Assembly: GCA_944472135.2 (NCBI GenBank)
Contig: OX235263.1
Span: 27,829,379 to 27,893,378, forward strand
DNA length: 64,000 bases
DNA from: Trichobilharzia regenti
Taxonomy: Eukaryota; Platyhelminthes; Trematoda; Strigeidida; Schistosomatidae
Direction of reading: 5' to 3'
The notes beneath the pieces were generated by a model, which did not search any database, was not told the origin of the DNA, and saw only the letters and a list, made by a program, of their open reading frames with translations. The stretch's first letter is position 1. Each line of letters begins with the position of its first letter. Below, piece after piece: positions 21,154-33,259 of the stretch. Position numbers and translations under genes: made by a program.

Positions 21154-21930
21154 CTAAGGCCTATTCGTCATCAATGATTGCGTTTTTCCCTCAGACTTCC
21201 CTATTCTAGGGGTGAGATGCAATATTCTGGCAAACTTGCTCAAAGATTGATTGACACTATAGTTTACCAGTTTCAGAATGTCATCGAACTTTGGCTCAAT
21301 ACCCTCATCTTCCGTACGGGAGCTTATCTTCACCCACTTCCTTTGCAGTCGAGTAGGTATGCGTCTTGCTATTGCCTCTAAGACTGAGCTTAAATTCAGG
21401 TCATTCATGCAATTCATCGAAATCAACGTATGATTATAAGTCATCAGACTATCCAAAAACTCAGTGGGTGCCTTGGAGTCATCTTGTAGTTGACTGGCGT
21501 TAACTTTGACAGCTTCAAAAACGTTCCTTACAATAATTGAAGGTCTTCCAAACCTTTGACGTAATATGCTCATAACCTCAGCGTCTCCCCCATTAGGGGA
21601 CATGAGCCCACAGCACTGTATAGATCTTGAAGCATCTCCAGTGCAATACCTCATCAAATTCATCAATTTCAATTCACCGTTTAATAGAAAACTACGGAGC
21701 ATGATCTCAAACTCCTTTACAAATTGTAAATAATCAGCCGGGTTTCCATCGAAACACTGTGGTTCAAATTTAGGGAGTTTGATGTTCCTATTATCCCTGG
21801 ACGGCGAAACAGTAACATCAACCATATCATGCTTAACATCAGACACATCGTTACAAGTAACAGACAAGCCACCATGACTTACTTTCCTGTTTGCATCCAA
21901 GACGCTCTGTCCCTTGTTTGACCCAGGCAT
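21154..21930 (-). CDS. BEL/Pao gag, unit 2
   Basis: Identical 258-residue frame to unit 1. Confidence 0.85.
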   Translation of the reverse strand: MPGSNKGQSVLDANRKVSHGGLSVTCNDVSDVKHDMVDVTVSPSRDNRNIKLPKFEPQCFDGNPADYLQFVKEFEIMLRSFLLNGELKLMNLMRYCTGDASRSIQCCGLMSPNGGDAEVMSILRQRFGRPSIIVRNVFEAVKVNASQLQDDSKAPTEFLDSLMTYNHTLISMNCMNDLNLSSVLEAIARRIPTRLQRKWVKISSRTEDEGIEPKFDDILKLVNYSVNQSLSKFARILHLTPRIGKSEGKTQSLMTNRP

Positions 21931-22098
21931 TGTTGAACTTGACCCAATTCCAAAAACGTTCCAGATATTGCTTGTTCAAAGAAGACTTGGCCAGCATCAG
22001 GAAAGATGAACGGTGACTATCCAAACTGTCACCAACTGTCCGAATCCGTCAGAAACTGACTCTGTGCCGTCAAAAACTGACACCGTACCGTCAGAAAC

Positions 22099-22470
22099 TG
22101 TCAGCCACGTCTCGTAAACCGTCAATGCCCAGCTCTTGATACGCTGCGCCTCACGCTGTTCCTCGAAGCTTCTCAGAAATGCTTAGTACTAACGGACACA
22201 AAAACCAGAACACAGATTGGCCACTCGAGATTTCTTTATTCTAACACCAACATATAGCCAACCTTAAGATTAAGCTTTAAAACTAAGGTCTATGAACAAA
22301 TATTACAATAATAAATCACAATATTACTTCTGACGGTTTTGTCCTGACTTCTTTCTGAACAGCGATCGATGAGACGATGACTGGTGTATTGATGCCTCCG
22401 CGAAAATTGGGGAAGTTGGTTTTGAGCAAACAACCATGAATTGATCGTTCAATCTCCAACTACTGTGACA
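22099..22470 (-). repeat. LTR2 of the BEL array
   Basis: 372 bp. Carries AGCGATCGATGAG where the other four array LTRs have AGCGACCGATGAG. Shared by units 2 and 3. Confidence 0.92.
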
Positions 22471-23397
22471 CTCCCCGGCAAAAATGGGATCCATCCCTTT
22501 TTTCTATCACGACCAATACACGTTGACTTGGATTCCATTGCGAGAACCTGGGTCACACAGACAGAGCTGAAATTGAAAACAAACAGAAAAGCCAACACAC
22601 CACATGCATACCCACAGCACAATCTCACACATCGCTGACGACCTGCGCCTCCAGACAGAGACCTCCTCTTGACATATTGCAACACAATCTCCACTTGCTA
22701 GAATGACTCTTGCAGAAAGCAAAGTGACCATGGCAGCACCTCACGATACTCTACGCACATCCTCTTATCTACTCACTACCAATTACCACTGCAATCGCTT
22801 GTCACTAATTCTGCCTTAGTTCTAGTAACGGTGACGTATGCAAGCCTCAGTCATCTACACTCTCGCCCCCTGGTGTGTGGGACCACAGCTAATAATTATT
22901 TCCGTGTGCATGTCATTCTCAACAAAAGCCTCCCCAGCGTTTACCACGCATCTGCTGACTTTAACATCAATCAATTCATTCATATATATGGAAGACTCGA
23001 AAGAACTTCAGAAGAAATCATGACGAAAATTTTAACAAAATTACGTAATAAAAACAAGGTATGAAAACAACGAGTAAACACAATGAATCCAAAAAACACC
23101 AATTGATATGACACACCACACATATATACAAACAGTATACACAAACTCGCAGATCATGTCTCGATGGAATTCTTTTGAAGAATTGCAGGACTCACACCAG
23201 TACGCCTGCAAGCCTTCTCAGGTTGACGATTGTAAGTTTTAGAATGTCCGGACACAAACAAGATTAACCAACAATTACAATAATTGGAACTCACACAATT
23301 ATTTAACACCAACATATGTACAATCAATACATCAAATGTTGTGGATTCTGGCATGAAAACCTACTTCTGAAAAACTGTAGGACACACAGCACTACGC

Positions 23398-23584
23398 GGT
23401 GGCACAGTGGTTAGGACTCTCGCCGACCATGCACATGGTCCGGGGTTCGAGCCCACGCCGGCGCACACCTGATATCTATGGTCGGCCTGCAAAATTTGGG
23501 CTACCGATATCCATGCTGAAAATTCCATACTTGTACCAGAAATACAGTGTGGAATCAAGCTGTAAATCAAAAAAAAATTAAAAT
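23398..23584 (+). repeat. tRNA-derived SINE, unit 3
   Basis: Same site and boxes as in unit 1; A-run length as in unit 1 (187 bp). Confidence 0.85.
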
Positions 23585-23820
23585 TACATTCCTTTTGAGG
23601 TTGATGATCCAAGTGGAAGTCGCCCAGACACAAACAGAATTACCAACAGCTAGATGACAGATGATACCAATTCAGTATATACAACATGAACATATACACA
23701 AAATCACACACCAAGCACGTCGGGCTGCTCATTGATGCGCTACCCTTTGGAGAATTGTAGGATGTACAGCAGTACGCCTTCAACCCTTCTCAGGTTGACG
23801 CTCTAGGTTGGAAAATCGTC

Positions 23821-24528
23821 TCAGAGTTCATTTGCTGACTTCTCTCTATCAGCTATATCCTCAAATCTGAGCGGTAACACGCTCATGTCATTGTATCCTA
23901 GAATATAGATGACGAACAAACACACGACGTATCTGATCAACCAAGCTTGGGTACAGAGTAATTTACACCAAGGATAATAGCATTCAAATCGTAACTTGGA
24001 ACTTGAAAAACCTTTATTCATGCAAGTCAATTTAACGATTACTCTCTCGCTTACACTTGGCTTATCCTCACTAAACTGACCAATATCTTTCGTCTTTTCA
24101 AACGCACCAGTAATATCACAGTCATTGCAAAAACTACTTGAGCTGATGGGCGTCCTTTTCATTGTGGGTGACAACACCAACGACGACTGATTGATACCAG
24201 TTGATGAACTTAGCGGTGGATCAGAAGCTGTTGTTGTTCGGCTCTCAGAAATTTGTCTAACTGCAAGATTATCACCACTGCTGTCTTTTACTACTAGTTC
24301 GGGTTTAGCACTATCATCTGATGATAGGTGGGCTACACGCTGATCAATTACACTGATGGTCTCACAAGTATCCATAACCTCTGCAACTGCATCTGCATTC
24401 AATCCTACTTCCCTTTGTAGTTGTACAGAAACTTTATTCAACTTAGCAGTAGTAGGCATTCCCCTCATTTCATCATGAGCAACCAAAGACAAATCTGCAC
24501 TATGATGATCATTATCACAAATATTCAA
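23821..24528 (-). CDS. 235-residue ORF, unit 3
   Basis: Differs from units 1 and 2 by a Ser-to-Arg change (VQLQREVG). Still open. Function unknown. Confidence 0.5.
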   Translation of the reverse strand: MNICDNDHHSADLSLVAHDEMRGMPTTAKLNKVSVQLQREVGLNADAVAEVMDTCETISVIDQRVAHLSSDDSAKPELVVKDSSGDNLAVRQISESRTTTASDPPLSSSTGINQSSLVLSPTMKRTPISSSSFCNDCDITGAFEKTKDIGQFSEDKPSVSERVIVKLTCMNKGFSSSKLRFECYYPWCKLLCTQAWLIRYVVCLFVIYILGYNDMSVLPLRFEDIADREKSANEL

Positions 24529-24735
24529 TTCACCATCATCGATCTCGTTGACTTCATCGTTTTCAAACTCTTTAATAACAGCAGTGGATGATTTGGGTTC
24601 TTCCTCACAAATCCCTAAAGATTTTATACCTTCACTCTGATTAGTAATACCTTGTAAACTTGCGGAGTCAGAACTGTCCTCTGAGACTGTAACTCCTCTG
24701 TGACACTCTATTCAACAATGGCTTACCAGTTGCAA

Positions 24736-24924
24736 CTACAGATTTCTTGACCACACCGTTATCGTCACACAATTCGGAGTCAGACATTGGTTCATCTTTG
24801 TATGCACTTCCTGCAAACGTGTAAAACACAGCCGTGTTTGTCTTGCATCTTGTAACTTATCTGTTGAGGATGCACTACGAAACCTGTTACACTCACTAGG
24901 TCTATATGCATTACTAGACATCAT
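24736..24924 (-). pseudogene. Degenerate zinc-knuckle frame, unit 3
   Basis: Identical to unit 1. Confidence 0.6.
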
Positions 24925-24948
24925 GGAGTCTTCTCGATATCCACCTCT

Positions 24949-25725
24949 CTAAGGCCTATTCGTCATCAATGATTGCGTTTTTCCCTCAGACTTCCCTATT
25001 CTAGGGGTGAGATGCAATATTCTGGCAAACTTGCTCAAAGATTGATTGACACTATAGTTTACCAGTTTCAGAATGTCATCGAACTTTGGCTCAATACCCT
25101 CATCTTCCGTACGGGAGCTTATCTTCACCCACTTCCTTTGCAGTCGAGTAGGTATGCGTCTTGCTATTGCCTCTAAGACTGAGCTTAAATTCAGGTCATT
25201 CATGCAATTCATCGAAATCAACGTATGATTATAAGTCATCAGACTATCCAAAAACTCAGTGGGTGCCTTGGAGTCATCTTGTAGTTGACTGGCGTTAACT
25301 TTGACAGCTTCAAAAACGTTCCTTACAATAATTGAAGGTCTTCCAAACCTTTGACGTAATATGCTCATAACCTCAGCGTCTCCCCCATTAGGGGACATGA
25401 GCCCACAGCACTGTATAGATCTTGAAGCATCTCCAGTGCAATACCTCATCAAATTCATCAATTTCAATTCACCGTTTAATAGAAAACTACGGAGCATGAT
25501 CTCAAACTCCTTTACAAATTGTAAATAATCAGCCGGGTTTCCATCGAAACACTGTGGTTCAAATTTAGGGAGTTTGATGTTCCTATTATCCCTGGACGGC
25601 GAAACAGTAACATCAACCATATCATGCTTAACATCAGACACATCGTTACAAGTAACAGACAAGCCACCATGACTTACTTTCCTGTTTGCATCCAAGACGC
25701 TCTGTCCCTTGTTTGACCCAGGCAT
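24949..25725 (-). CDS. BEL/Pao gag, unit 3
   Basis: Identical 258-residue frame to unit 1. Confidence 0.85.
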   Translation of the reverse strand: MPGSNKGQSVLDANRKVSHGGLSVTCNDVSDVKHDMVDVTVSPSRDNRNIKLPKFEPQCFDGNPADYLQFVKEFEIMLRSFLLNGELKLMNLMRYCTGDASRSIQCCGLMSPNGGDAEVMSILRQRFGRPSIIVRNVFEAVKVNASQLQDDSKAPTEFLDSLMTYNHTLISMNCMNDLNLSSVLEAIARRIPTRLQRKWVKISSRTEDEGIEPKFDDILKLVNYSVNQSLSKFARILHLTPRIGKSEGKTQSLMTNRP

Positions 25726-25893
25726 TGTTGAACTTGACCCAATTCCAAAAACGTTCCAGATATTGCTTGTTCAAAGAAGACTTGGCCAGCATCAGGAAAG
25801 ATGAACGGTGACTATCCAAACTGTCACCAACTGTCCGAATCCGTCAGAAACTGACTCTGTGCCGTCAAAAACTGACACCGTACCGTCAGAAAC

Positions 25894-26265
25894 TGTCAGC
25901 CACGTCTCGTAAACCGTCAATGCCCAGCTCTTGATACGCTGCGCCTCACGCTGTTCCTCGAAGCTTCTCAGAAATGCTTAGTACTAACGGACACAAAAAC
26001 CAGAACACAGATTGGCCACTCGAGATTTCTTTATTCTAACACCAACATATAGCCAACCTTAAGATTAAGCTTTAAAACTAAGGTCTATGAACAAATATTA
26101 CAATAATAAATCACAATATTACTTCTGACGGTTTTGTCCTGACTTCTTTCTGAACAGCGACCGATGAGACGATGACTGGTGTATTGATGCCTCCGCGAAA
26201 ATTGGGGAAGTTGGTTTTGAGCAAACAACCATGAATTGATCGTTCAATCTCCAACTACTGTGACA
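25894..26265 (-). repeat. LTR3 of the BEL array
   Basis: 372 bp, same termini as LTR1. Shared by units 3 and 4. Confidence 0.92.
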
Positions 26266-27192
26266 CTCCCCGGCAAAAATGGGATCCATCCCTTTTTTCT
26301 ATCACGACCAATACACGTTGACTTGGATTCCATTGCGAGAACCTGGGTCACACAGACAGAGCTGAAATTGAAAACAAACAGAAAAGCCAACACACCACAT
26401 GCATACCCACAGCACAATCTCACACATCGCTGACGACCTGCGCCTCCAGACAGAGACCTCCTCTTGACATATTGCAACACAATCTCCACTTGCTAGAATG
26501 ACTCTTGCAGAAAGCAAAGTGACCATGGCAGCACCTCACGATACTCTACGCACATCCTCTTATCTACTCACTACCAATTACCACTGCAATCGCTTGTCAC
26601 TAATTCTGCCTTAGTTCTAGTAACGGTGACGTATGCAAGCCTCAGTCATCTACACTCTCGCCCCCTGGTGTGTGGGACCACAGCTAATAATTATTTCCGT
26701 GTGCATGTCATTCTCAACAAAAGCCTCCCCAGCGTTTACCACGCATCTGCTGACTTTAACATCAATCAATTCATTCATATATATGGAAGACTCGAAAGAA
26801 CTTCAGAAGAAATCATGACGAAAATTTTAACAAAATTACGTAATAAAAACAAGGTATGAAAACAACGAGTAAACACAATGAATCCAAAAAACACCAATTG
26901 ATATGACACACCACACATATATACAAACAGTATACACAAACTCGCAGATCATGTCTCGATGGAATTCTTTTGAAGAATTGCAGGACTCACACCAGTACGC
27001 CTGCAAGCCTTCTCAGGTTGACGATTGTAAGTTTTAGAATGTCCGGACACAAACAAGATTAACCAACAATTACAATAATTGGAACTCACACAATTATTTA
27101 ACACCAACATATGTACAATCAATACATCAAATGTTGTGGATTCTGGCATGAAAACCTACTTCTGAAAAACTGTAGGACACACAGCACTACGC

Positions 27193-27378
27193 GGTGGCAC
27201 AGTGGTTAGGACTCTCGCCGACCATGCACATGGTCCGGGGTTCGAGCCCACGCCGGCGCACACCTGATATCTATGGTCGGCCTGCAAAATTTGGGCTACC
27301 GATATCCATGCTGAAAATTCCATACTTGTACCAGAAATACAGTGTGGAATCAAGCTGTAAATCAAAAAAAATTAAAAT
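27193..27378 (+). repeat. tRNA-derived SINE, unit 4
   Basis: Same site and boxes; 186 bp with the shorter A-run. Confidence 0.85.
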
Positions 27379-27614
27379 TACATTCCTTTTGAGGTTGATG
27401 ATCCAAGTGGAAGTCGCCCAGACACAAACAGAATTACCAACAGCTAGATGACAGATGATACCAATTCAGTATATACAACATGAACATATACACAAAATCA
27501 CACACCAAGCACGTCGGGCTGCTCATTGATGCGCTACCCTTTGGAGAATTGTAGGATGTACAGCAGTACGCCTTCAACCCTTCTCAGGTTGACGCTCTAG
27601 GTTGGAAAATCGTC

Positions 27615-28322
27615 TCAGAGTTCATTTGCTGACTTCTCTCTATCAGCTATATCCTCAAATCTGAGCGGTAACACGCTCATGTCATTGTATCCTAGAATAT
27701 AGATGACGAACAAACACACGACGTATCTGATCAACCAAGCTTGGGTACAGAGTAATTTACACCAAGGATAATAGCATTCAAATCGTAACTTGGAACTTGA
27801 AAAACCTTTATTCATGCAAGTCAATTTAACGATTACTCTCTCGCTTACACTTGGCTTATCCTCACTAAACTGACCAATATCTTTCGTCTTTTCAAACGCA
27901 CCAGTAATATCACAGTCATTGCAAAAACTACTTGAGCTGATGGGCGTCCTTTTCATTGTGGGTGACAACACCAACGACGACTGATTGATACCAGTTGATG
28001 AACTTAGCGGTGGATCAGAAGCTGTTGTTGTTCGGCTCTCAGAAATTTGTCTAACTGCAAGATTATCACCACTGCTGTCTTTTACTACTAGTTCGGGTTT
28101 AGCACTATCATCTGATGATAGGTGGGCTACACGCTGATCAATTACACTGATGGTCTCACAAGTATCCATAACCTCTGCAACTGCATCTGCATTCAATCCT
28201 ACTTCCCTTTGTAGTTGTACAGAAACTTTATTCAACTTAGCAGTAGTAGGCATTCCCCTCATTTCATCATGAGCAACCAAAGACAAATCTGCACTATGAT
28301 GATCATTATCACAAATATTCAA
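27615..28322 (-). CDS. 235-residue ORF, unit 4
   Basis: Identical to unit 3, with the VQLQREVG variant. Function unknown. Confidence 0.5.
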   Translation of the reverse strand: MNICDNDHHSADLSLVAHDEMRGMPTTAKLNKVSVQLQREVGLNADAVAEVMDTCETISVIDQRVAHLSSDDSAKPELVVKDSSGDNLAVRQISESRTTTASDPPLSSSTGINQSSLVLSPTMKRTPISSSSFCNDCDITGAFEKTKDIGQFSEDKPSVSERVIVKLTCMNKGFSSSKLRFECYYPWCKLLCTQAWLIRYVVCLFVIYILGYNDMSVLPLRFEDIADREKSANEL

Positions 28323-28529
28323 TTCACCATCATCGATCTCGTTGACTTCATCGTTTTCAAACTCTTTAATAACAGCAGTGGATGATTTGGGTTCTTCCTC
28401 ACAAATCCCTAAAGATTTTATACCTTCACTCTGATTAGTAATACCTTGTAAACTTGCGGAGTCAGAACTGTCCTCTGAGACTGTAACTCCTCTGTGACAC
28501 TCTATTCAACAATGGCTTACCAGTTGCAA

Positions 28530-28718
28530 CTACAGATTTCTTGACCACACCGTTATCGTCACACAATTCGGAGTCAGACATTGGTTCATCTTTGTATGCA
28601 CTTCCTGCAAACGTGTAAAACACAGCCGTGTTTGTCTTGCATCTTGTAACTTATCTGTTGAGGATGCACTACGAAACCTGTTACACTCACTAGGTCTATA
28701 TGCATTACTAGACATCAT
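28530..28718 (-). pseudogene. Degenerate zinc-knuckle frame, unit 4
   Basis: Identical to unit 1. Confidence 0.6.
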
Positions 28719-28742
28719 GGAGTCTTCTCGATATCCACCTCT

Positions 28743-29519
28743 CTAAGGCCTATTCGTCATCAATGATTGCGTTTTTCCCTCAGACTTCCCTATTCTAGGG
28801 GTGAGATGCAATATTCTGGCAAACTTGCTCAAAGATTGATTGACACTATAGTTTACCAGTTTCAGAATGTCATCGAACTTTGGCTCAATACCCTCATCTT
28901 CCGTACGGGAGCTTATCTTCACCCACTTCCTTTGCAGTCGAGTAGGTATGCGTCTTGCTATTGCCTCTAAGACTGAGCTTAAATTCAGGTCATTCATGCA
29001 ATTCATCGAAATCAACGTATGATTATAAGTCATCAGACTATCCAAAAACTCAGTGGGTGCCTTGGAGTCATCTTGTAGTTGACTGGCGTTAACTTTGACA
29101 GCTTCAAAAACGTTCCTTACAATAATTGAAGGTCTTCCAAACCTTTGACGTAATATGCTCATAACCTCAGCGTCTCCCCCATTAGGGGACATGAGCCCAC
29201 AGCACTGTATAGATCTTGAAGCATCTCCAGTGCAATACCTCATCAAATTCATCAATTTCAATTCACCGTTTAATAGAAAACTACGGAGCATGATCTCAAA
29301 CTCCTTTACAAATTGTAAATAATCAGCCGGGTTTCCATCGAAACACTGTGGTTCAAATTTAGGGAGTTTGATGTTCCTATTATCCCTGGACGGCGAAACA
29401 GTAACATCAACCATATCATGCTTAACATCAGACACATCGTTACAAGTAACAGACAAGCCACCATGACTTACTTTCCTGTTTGCATCCAAGACGCTCTGTC
29501 CCTTGTTTGACCCAGGCAT
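28743..29519 (-). CDS. BEL/Pao gag, unit 4
   Basis: Identical 258-residue frame to unit 1. Confidence 0.85.
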   Translation of the reverse strand: MPGSNKGQSVLDANRKVSHGGLSVTCNDVSDVKHDMVDVTVSPSRDNRNIKLPKFEPQCFDGNPADYLQFVKEFEIMLRSFLLNGELKLMNLMRYCTGDASRSIQCCGLMSPNGGDAEVMSILRQRFGRPSIIVRNVFEAVKVNASQLQDDSKAPTEFLDSLMTYNHTLISMNCMNDLNLSSVLEAIARRIPTRLQRKWVKISSRTEDEGIEPKFDDILKLVNYSVNQSLSKFARILHLTPRIGKSEGKTQSLMTNRP

Positions 29520-29687
29520 TGTTGAACTTGACCCAATTCCAAAAACGTTCCAGATATTGCTTGTTCAAAGAAGACTTGGCCAGCATCAGGAAAGATGAAC
29601 GGTGACTATCCAAACTGTCACCAACTGTCCGAATCCGTCAGAAACTGACTCTGTGCCGTCAAAAACTGACACCGTACCGTCAGAAAC

Positions 29688-30059
29688 TGTCAGCCACGTC
29701 TCGTAAACCGTCAATGCCCAGCTCTTGATACGCTGCGCCTCACGCTGTTCCTCGAAGCTTCTCAGAAATGCTTAGTACTAACGGACACAAAAACCAGAAC
29801 ACAGATTGGCCACTCGAGATTTCTTTATTCTAACACCAACATATAGCCAACCTTAAGATTAAGCTTTAAAACTAAGGTCTATGAACAAATATTACAATAA
29901 TAAATCACAATATTACTTCTGACGGTTTTGTCCTGACTTCTTTCTGAACAGCGACCGATGAGACGATGACTGGTGTATTGATGCCTCCGCGAAAATTGGG
30001 GAAGTTGGTTTTGAGCAAACAACCATGAATTGATCGTTCAATCTCCAACTACTGTGACA
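29688..30059 (-). repeat. LTR4, shared by unit 4 and the long BEL copy
   Basis: 372 bp, same termini. It is the 5' LTR of unit 4 and the 3' LTR of the long copy. Confidence 0.92.
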
Positions 30060-31300
30060 CTCCCCGGCAAAAATGGGATCCATCCCTTTTTTCTATCACG
30101 ACCAATACACGTTGACTTGGATTCCATTGCGAGAACCTGGGTCACACAGACAGAGCTGAAATTGAAAACAAACAGAAAAGCCAACACACCACATGCATAC
30201 CCACAGCACAATCTCACACATCGCTGACGACCTGCGCCTCCAGACAGAGACCTCCTCTTGACATCTTGCAACACAATCTCCACTTGCTAGAATGACTCTT
30301 GCAGAAAGCAAAGTGACCATGGCAGCACCTCACGATACTCTACGCACATCCTCTTATCTACTCACTACCAATTACCACTGCAATCGCTTGTCACTAATTC
30401 TGCCTTAGTTCTAGTAACGGTGACGTATGCAAGCCTCAGTCATCTACACTCTCGCCCCCTGGTGTGTGGGACCACAGCTAATAATTATTTCCGTGTGCAT
30501 GTCATTCTCAACAAAAGCTTCCCCAGCGTTTACCACGCATCTGCTGACTTTAACATCAATCAATTCATTCATATATATGGAAGACTCGAAAGAACTTCAG
30601 AAGAAATCATGACGAAAATTTTAACAAAATTACGTAATAAAAACAAGGTATGAAAACAACGAGTAAACACAATGAATCCAAAAAACACCAATTGATATGA
30701 CACACCACACATATATACAAACAGTATACACAAACTCGCAGATCATGTCTCGATGGAATTCTTTTGAAGAATTGCAGGACTCACACCAGTACGCCTGCAA
30801 GCCTTCTCAGGTTGACGATTGTAAGTTTTAGAATGTCCGGACACAAACAAGATTAACCAACAATTACAATAATTGGAACTCACACAATTATTTAACACCA
30901 ACATATGTACAATCAATACATCAAATGTTGTGGATTCTGGCATGAAAACCTACTTCTGAAAAACTGTAGGACACACAGCACTACGCCTACATTCCTTTTG
31001 AGGTTGATGATCCAAGTGGAAGTCGCCCAGACACAAACAGAATTACCAACAGCTAGATGACAGATGATACCAATTCAGTATATACAACATGAACATATAC
31101 ACAAAATCACACACCAAGCACGTCGGGCTGCTCATTGATGCGCTACCCTTTGGAGAATTGTAGGATGTACAGCAGTACGCCTTCAACCCTTCTCAGGTTG
31201 ACGCTCTAGTTTGGAAAATCGTCTATTGTTTCGTCCTCCCACTGTCGACTCTCAGCGCCTTCAAGTAGACACACTTTTCTAATATCTCGCACCAACATGC
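30060..31300 (-). other. 3' non-coding part of the long BEL copy, SINE-free
   Basis: Nearly identical to the 3' internal regions of the short units up to about 31220, then unrelated (pol 3' end). The SINE site is empty at 30985 (CACTACGCC then TACATTCC). Confidence 0.8.
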
Positions 31301-31317
31301 CACAGCTTTTTCTCACC

Positions 31318-31821
31318 TCAAACCCCCCTCGTCAATCCATCGCCACTACAGATTAGCCTTAATACCACTCCTAAAGGCCATCTATCTGTGGCACATTTAT
31401 CTGCCACTGATACTATTTCACCAACATTTAAGTTTCTGCACAGCTTTTTCCACTTGTCCGTGGTTTGCAGTGATAGAACATACTCCTTTAACCATCTTTT
31501 CCAAAATATATCTTTCATGTGCCTGGCTTGTTTCCATCTTTTAATCGTAGGTATTCCTTCCCCGCTTGAGTCCTCTATGCCAGGGTTGCCTCTCAATAAC
31601 AATAATTTATTTGGGGTTAACACATCAAAATCCTTGACGTCGTCCCTCACAGGTGATAACGGCCGGTCATTTAATATTCGTTCAGCTTCACAAAAAAATG
31701 TCTCCAGCGTTTCGTCATTCAAACTCTGGTTTTTAATTATGGAGCTTAAAATACGCTTGATAATTCCTATAAGTCTTTCCCATAGCCCACTTCTATGGCA
31801 TGTGGTGGGTTGAAGTGCCAC
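31318..31821 (-). pseudogene. BEL integrase C-terminus with DUF5641-like domain
   Basis: Begins with the third catalytic block (SGLWERLIGIIKRIL, catalytic Glu), then the ERILNDRPLSPV segment typical of BEL integrases, then a DUF5641-like region (WKRWLKEYVLSL, NVGEIVSVAD, RWPLGVV). It is separated by frameshift from the integrase core at 31835. The function in an active element would be cDNA integration. Confidence 0.85.
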
Positions 31822-31834
31822 TCGATGTTCCTTT

Positions 31835-32690
31835 TCAGTAACTCTTCATGAACTCTCGTTTGAGGACCTTCGAAGTACTCTTTAAGCTCGGCGTGACAGC
31901 CAACAAAATTAGTCCCATCTTTGGTGCACCCCGGAGATTTATAAATCTATGTAATGCTAGCACGAATGAATCAGTAGTTAACGTATGAACCATCTCAATA
32001 TGCACAGCTCTCATTTTCAAACAGGTGAATAAACAGCCATATCTTTTACATAGGGTTCTGCCTCTCTTCACCACAAAAGGTCCGAACAAATCCACTCCAA
32101 CGTACTCGAATGGATAATTCCCTTCAGAAGCTTGCCACGCTGGGAGTGGTGCCATCATCTGCTGTACTGGACGAGCATTTCGGAGTTTACATTCCATGCA
32201 CTTATCAATTATTTTACGGACAGCGGTACCTCCCTTCACTATCCAGAACTTACATCGAATACTTGATAGTACTTGCGAAGTACCCAAATGACCTTCAAGA
32301 ACATGGTAGTGTCTTATAATGAGATCAGTGACTGGATGGTAGCAAGGTAATAAAGCCGGATGACGGGTCTCATATGACGATTCTAACATTTGTAGACGTC
32401 CACCAACTCTAGCGATCCCTTCGGAAACTATCGGAGATAATCTATCTAACCGCACCTTGAAATCTGCGAAATCAGGACTATCCTCCTTGGCAATCTCACC
32501 ACACGCTTCCCACTGAGCAGCCCTCAAAATCGCTAACTCTGCATTTCTAATATCTTCGACTCTCAAAGGTCCCACATTCATATTTTCGTATCCCGCAAGA
32601 TGCATGACCTTTAAATACGTAACATATCGTGTCAACCACGCAACAGCTTTCAGTAATTTGTACCAAGAAGAATAATATTAAAAAAGTGGA
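31835..32690 (-). pseudogene. BEL integrase zinc domain and core, second catalytic Asp deleted
   Basis: Starts with the pol linker (YSSWYKLL region upstream of the Met at 32635, then TRYVTYLKVMHLAGYENM), then the H2C2 zinc domain (HYHVLEGHLG ... CMECKL) and the core with YVGVDLFGPF (first Asp) and HRFINLRGAPK. Immediately afterwards the expected DNGTNF motif is truncated: only GTNFVGCHAEL remains, in another frame. A short deletion (about 13-14 nt) near 31905 therefore removes the second catalytic Asp and shifts the frame. Confidence 0.85.
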
Positions 32691-32788
32691 TGTAAACCTG
32701 AATGTCTTTCTTGAGTAGATGTTAAACTGACACTTGTCTTCAACTCCAAGGCACACTCGTTTATCGGTGGTTCATCTTCTCTACGAGG

Positions 32789-33232
32789 TCACATACTATC
32801 AGCCCTTAGCAAGAACTCTGGACCTTTCCACCACTTATTTTTAACCACATTCATATCAATAACTCCTCTGTTAGCTACAAAACATGCATATCTTACTGAC
32901 TCGTTGCGTATATAATATATCACAGACATCGAATCGGTCCCAAACGTTACGGGATACTTGGGGTAATCCAACTCTTTACACACCGTTGTGAATAACTGCG
33001 CAGCTAGTAAGGCTACAGTAAGTTCTAATCTCGGAATCGAAACCGTGTTTAGAGGTGCAACTCTAGATTTACCCATCACCAGGCTAACATCTATATCATT
33101 CCTTAAGGTGGTTCTGATGTATATGGCTGCACCAAATCTAACCTCAGAGGCATCAGAGAAAACATGGAAGTCAATTATATCATGATTTCTCGATGGCTCA
33201 AGTGGAAGTGAGACGGAATGTAGATTCAGCAT
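32789..33232 (-). pseudogene. BEL RNase H domain
   Basis: Shows the RNase H acidic residues in order: DFHVFSDASEVRFGAAIYI (Asp), SIPRLELTVALLAAQL (Glu) and TFGTDSMSVIYYIRNES (Asp). Ends in the region leading to the integrase linker, with stops and frame changes at 32640-32790. Confidence 0.85.
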
Positions 33233-33259
33233 TCCTAAACTGTTAACCCACCCCTTCCA

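Larger units (their letters stand above)
18677..22470 (-). mobile_element. Array unit 2 (complete, 3794 bp with LTR2)
   Basis: 3' internal region 18677-20019, coding part 20026-21930, leader, LTR2. Its 3' flank carries the GACATCTTGC and AAAGCTTCC variants also found at the 3' end of the long copy (30258, 30515), unlike units 3 and 4. Confidence 0.92.
22471..26265 (-). mobile_element. Array unit 3 (complete, 3795 bp with LTR3)
   Basis: Same composition as unit 2. Carries GACATATTGC, AAAGCCTCC and the VQLQREVG coding variant, all shared with unit 4, so units 3 and 4 are each other's closest copies. Confidence 0.92.
26266..30059 (-). mobile_element. Array unit 4 (complete, 3794 bp with LTR4)
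   Basis: Same composition and variants as unit 3. LTR4 at its right end is also the 3' LTR of the long copy. Confidence 0.92.

Noticed and set aside
15400..30990. CRISPR-like or satellite array
   Set aside because: The 3.79-kb period, LTR ends and gag frames identify the repeat as retrotransposon units; there are no short repeats with unique spacers.
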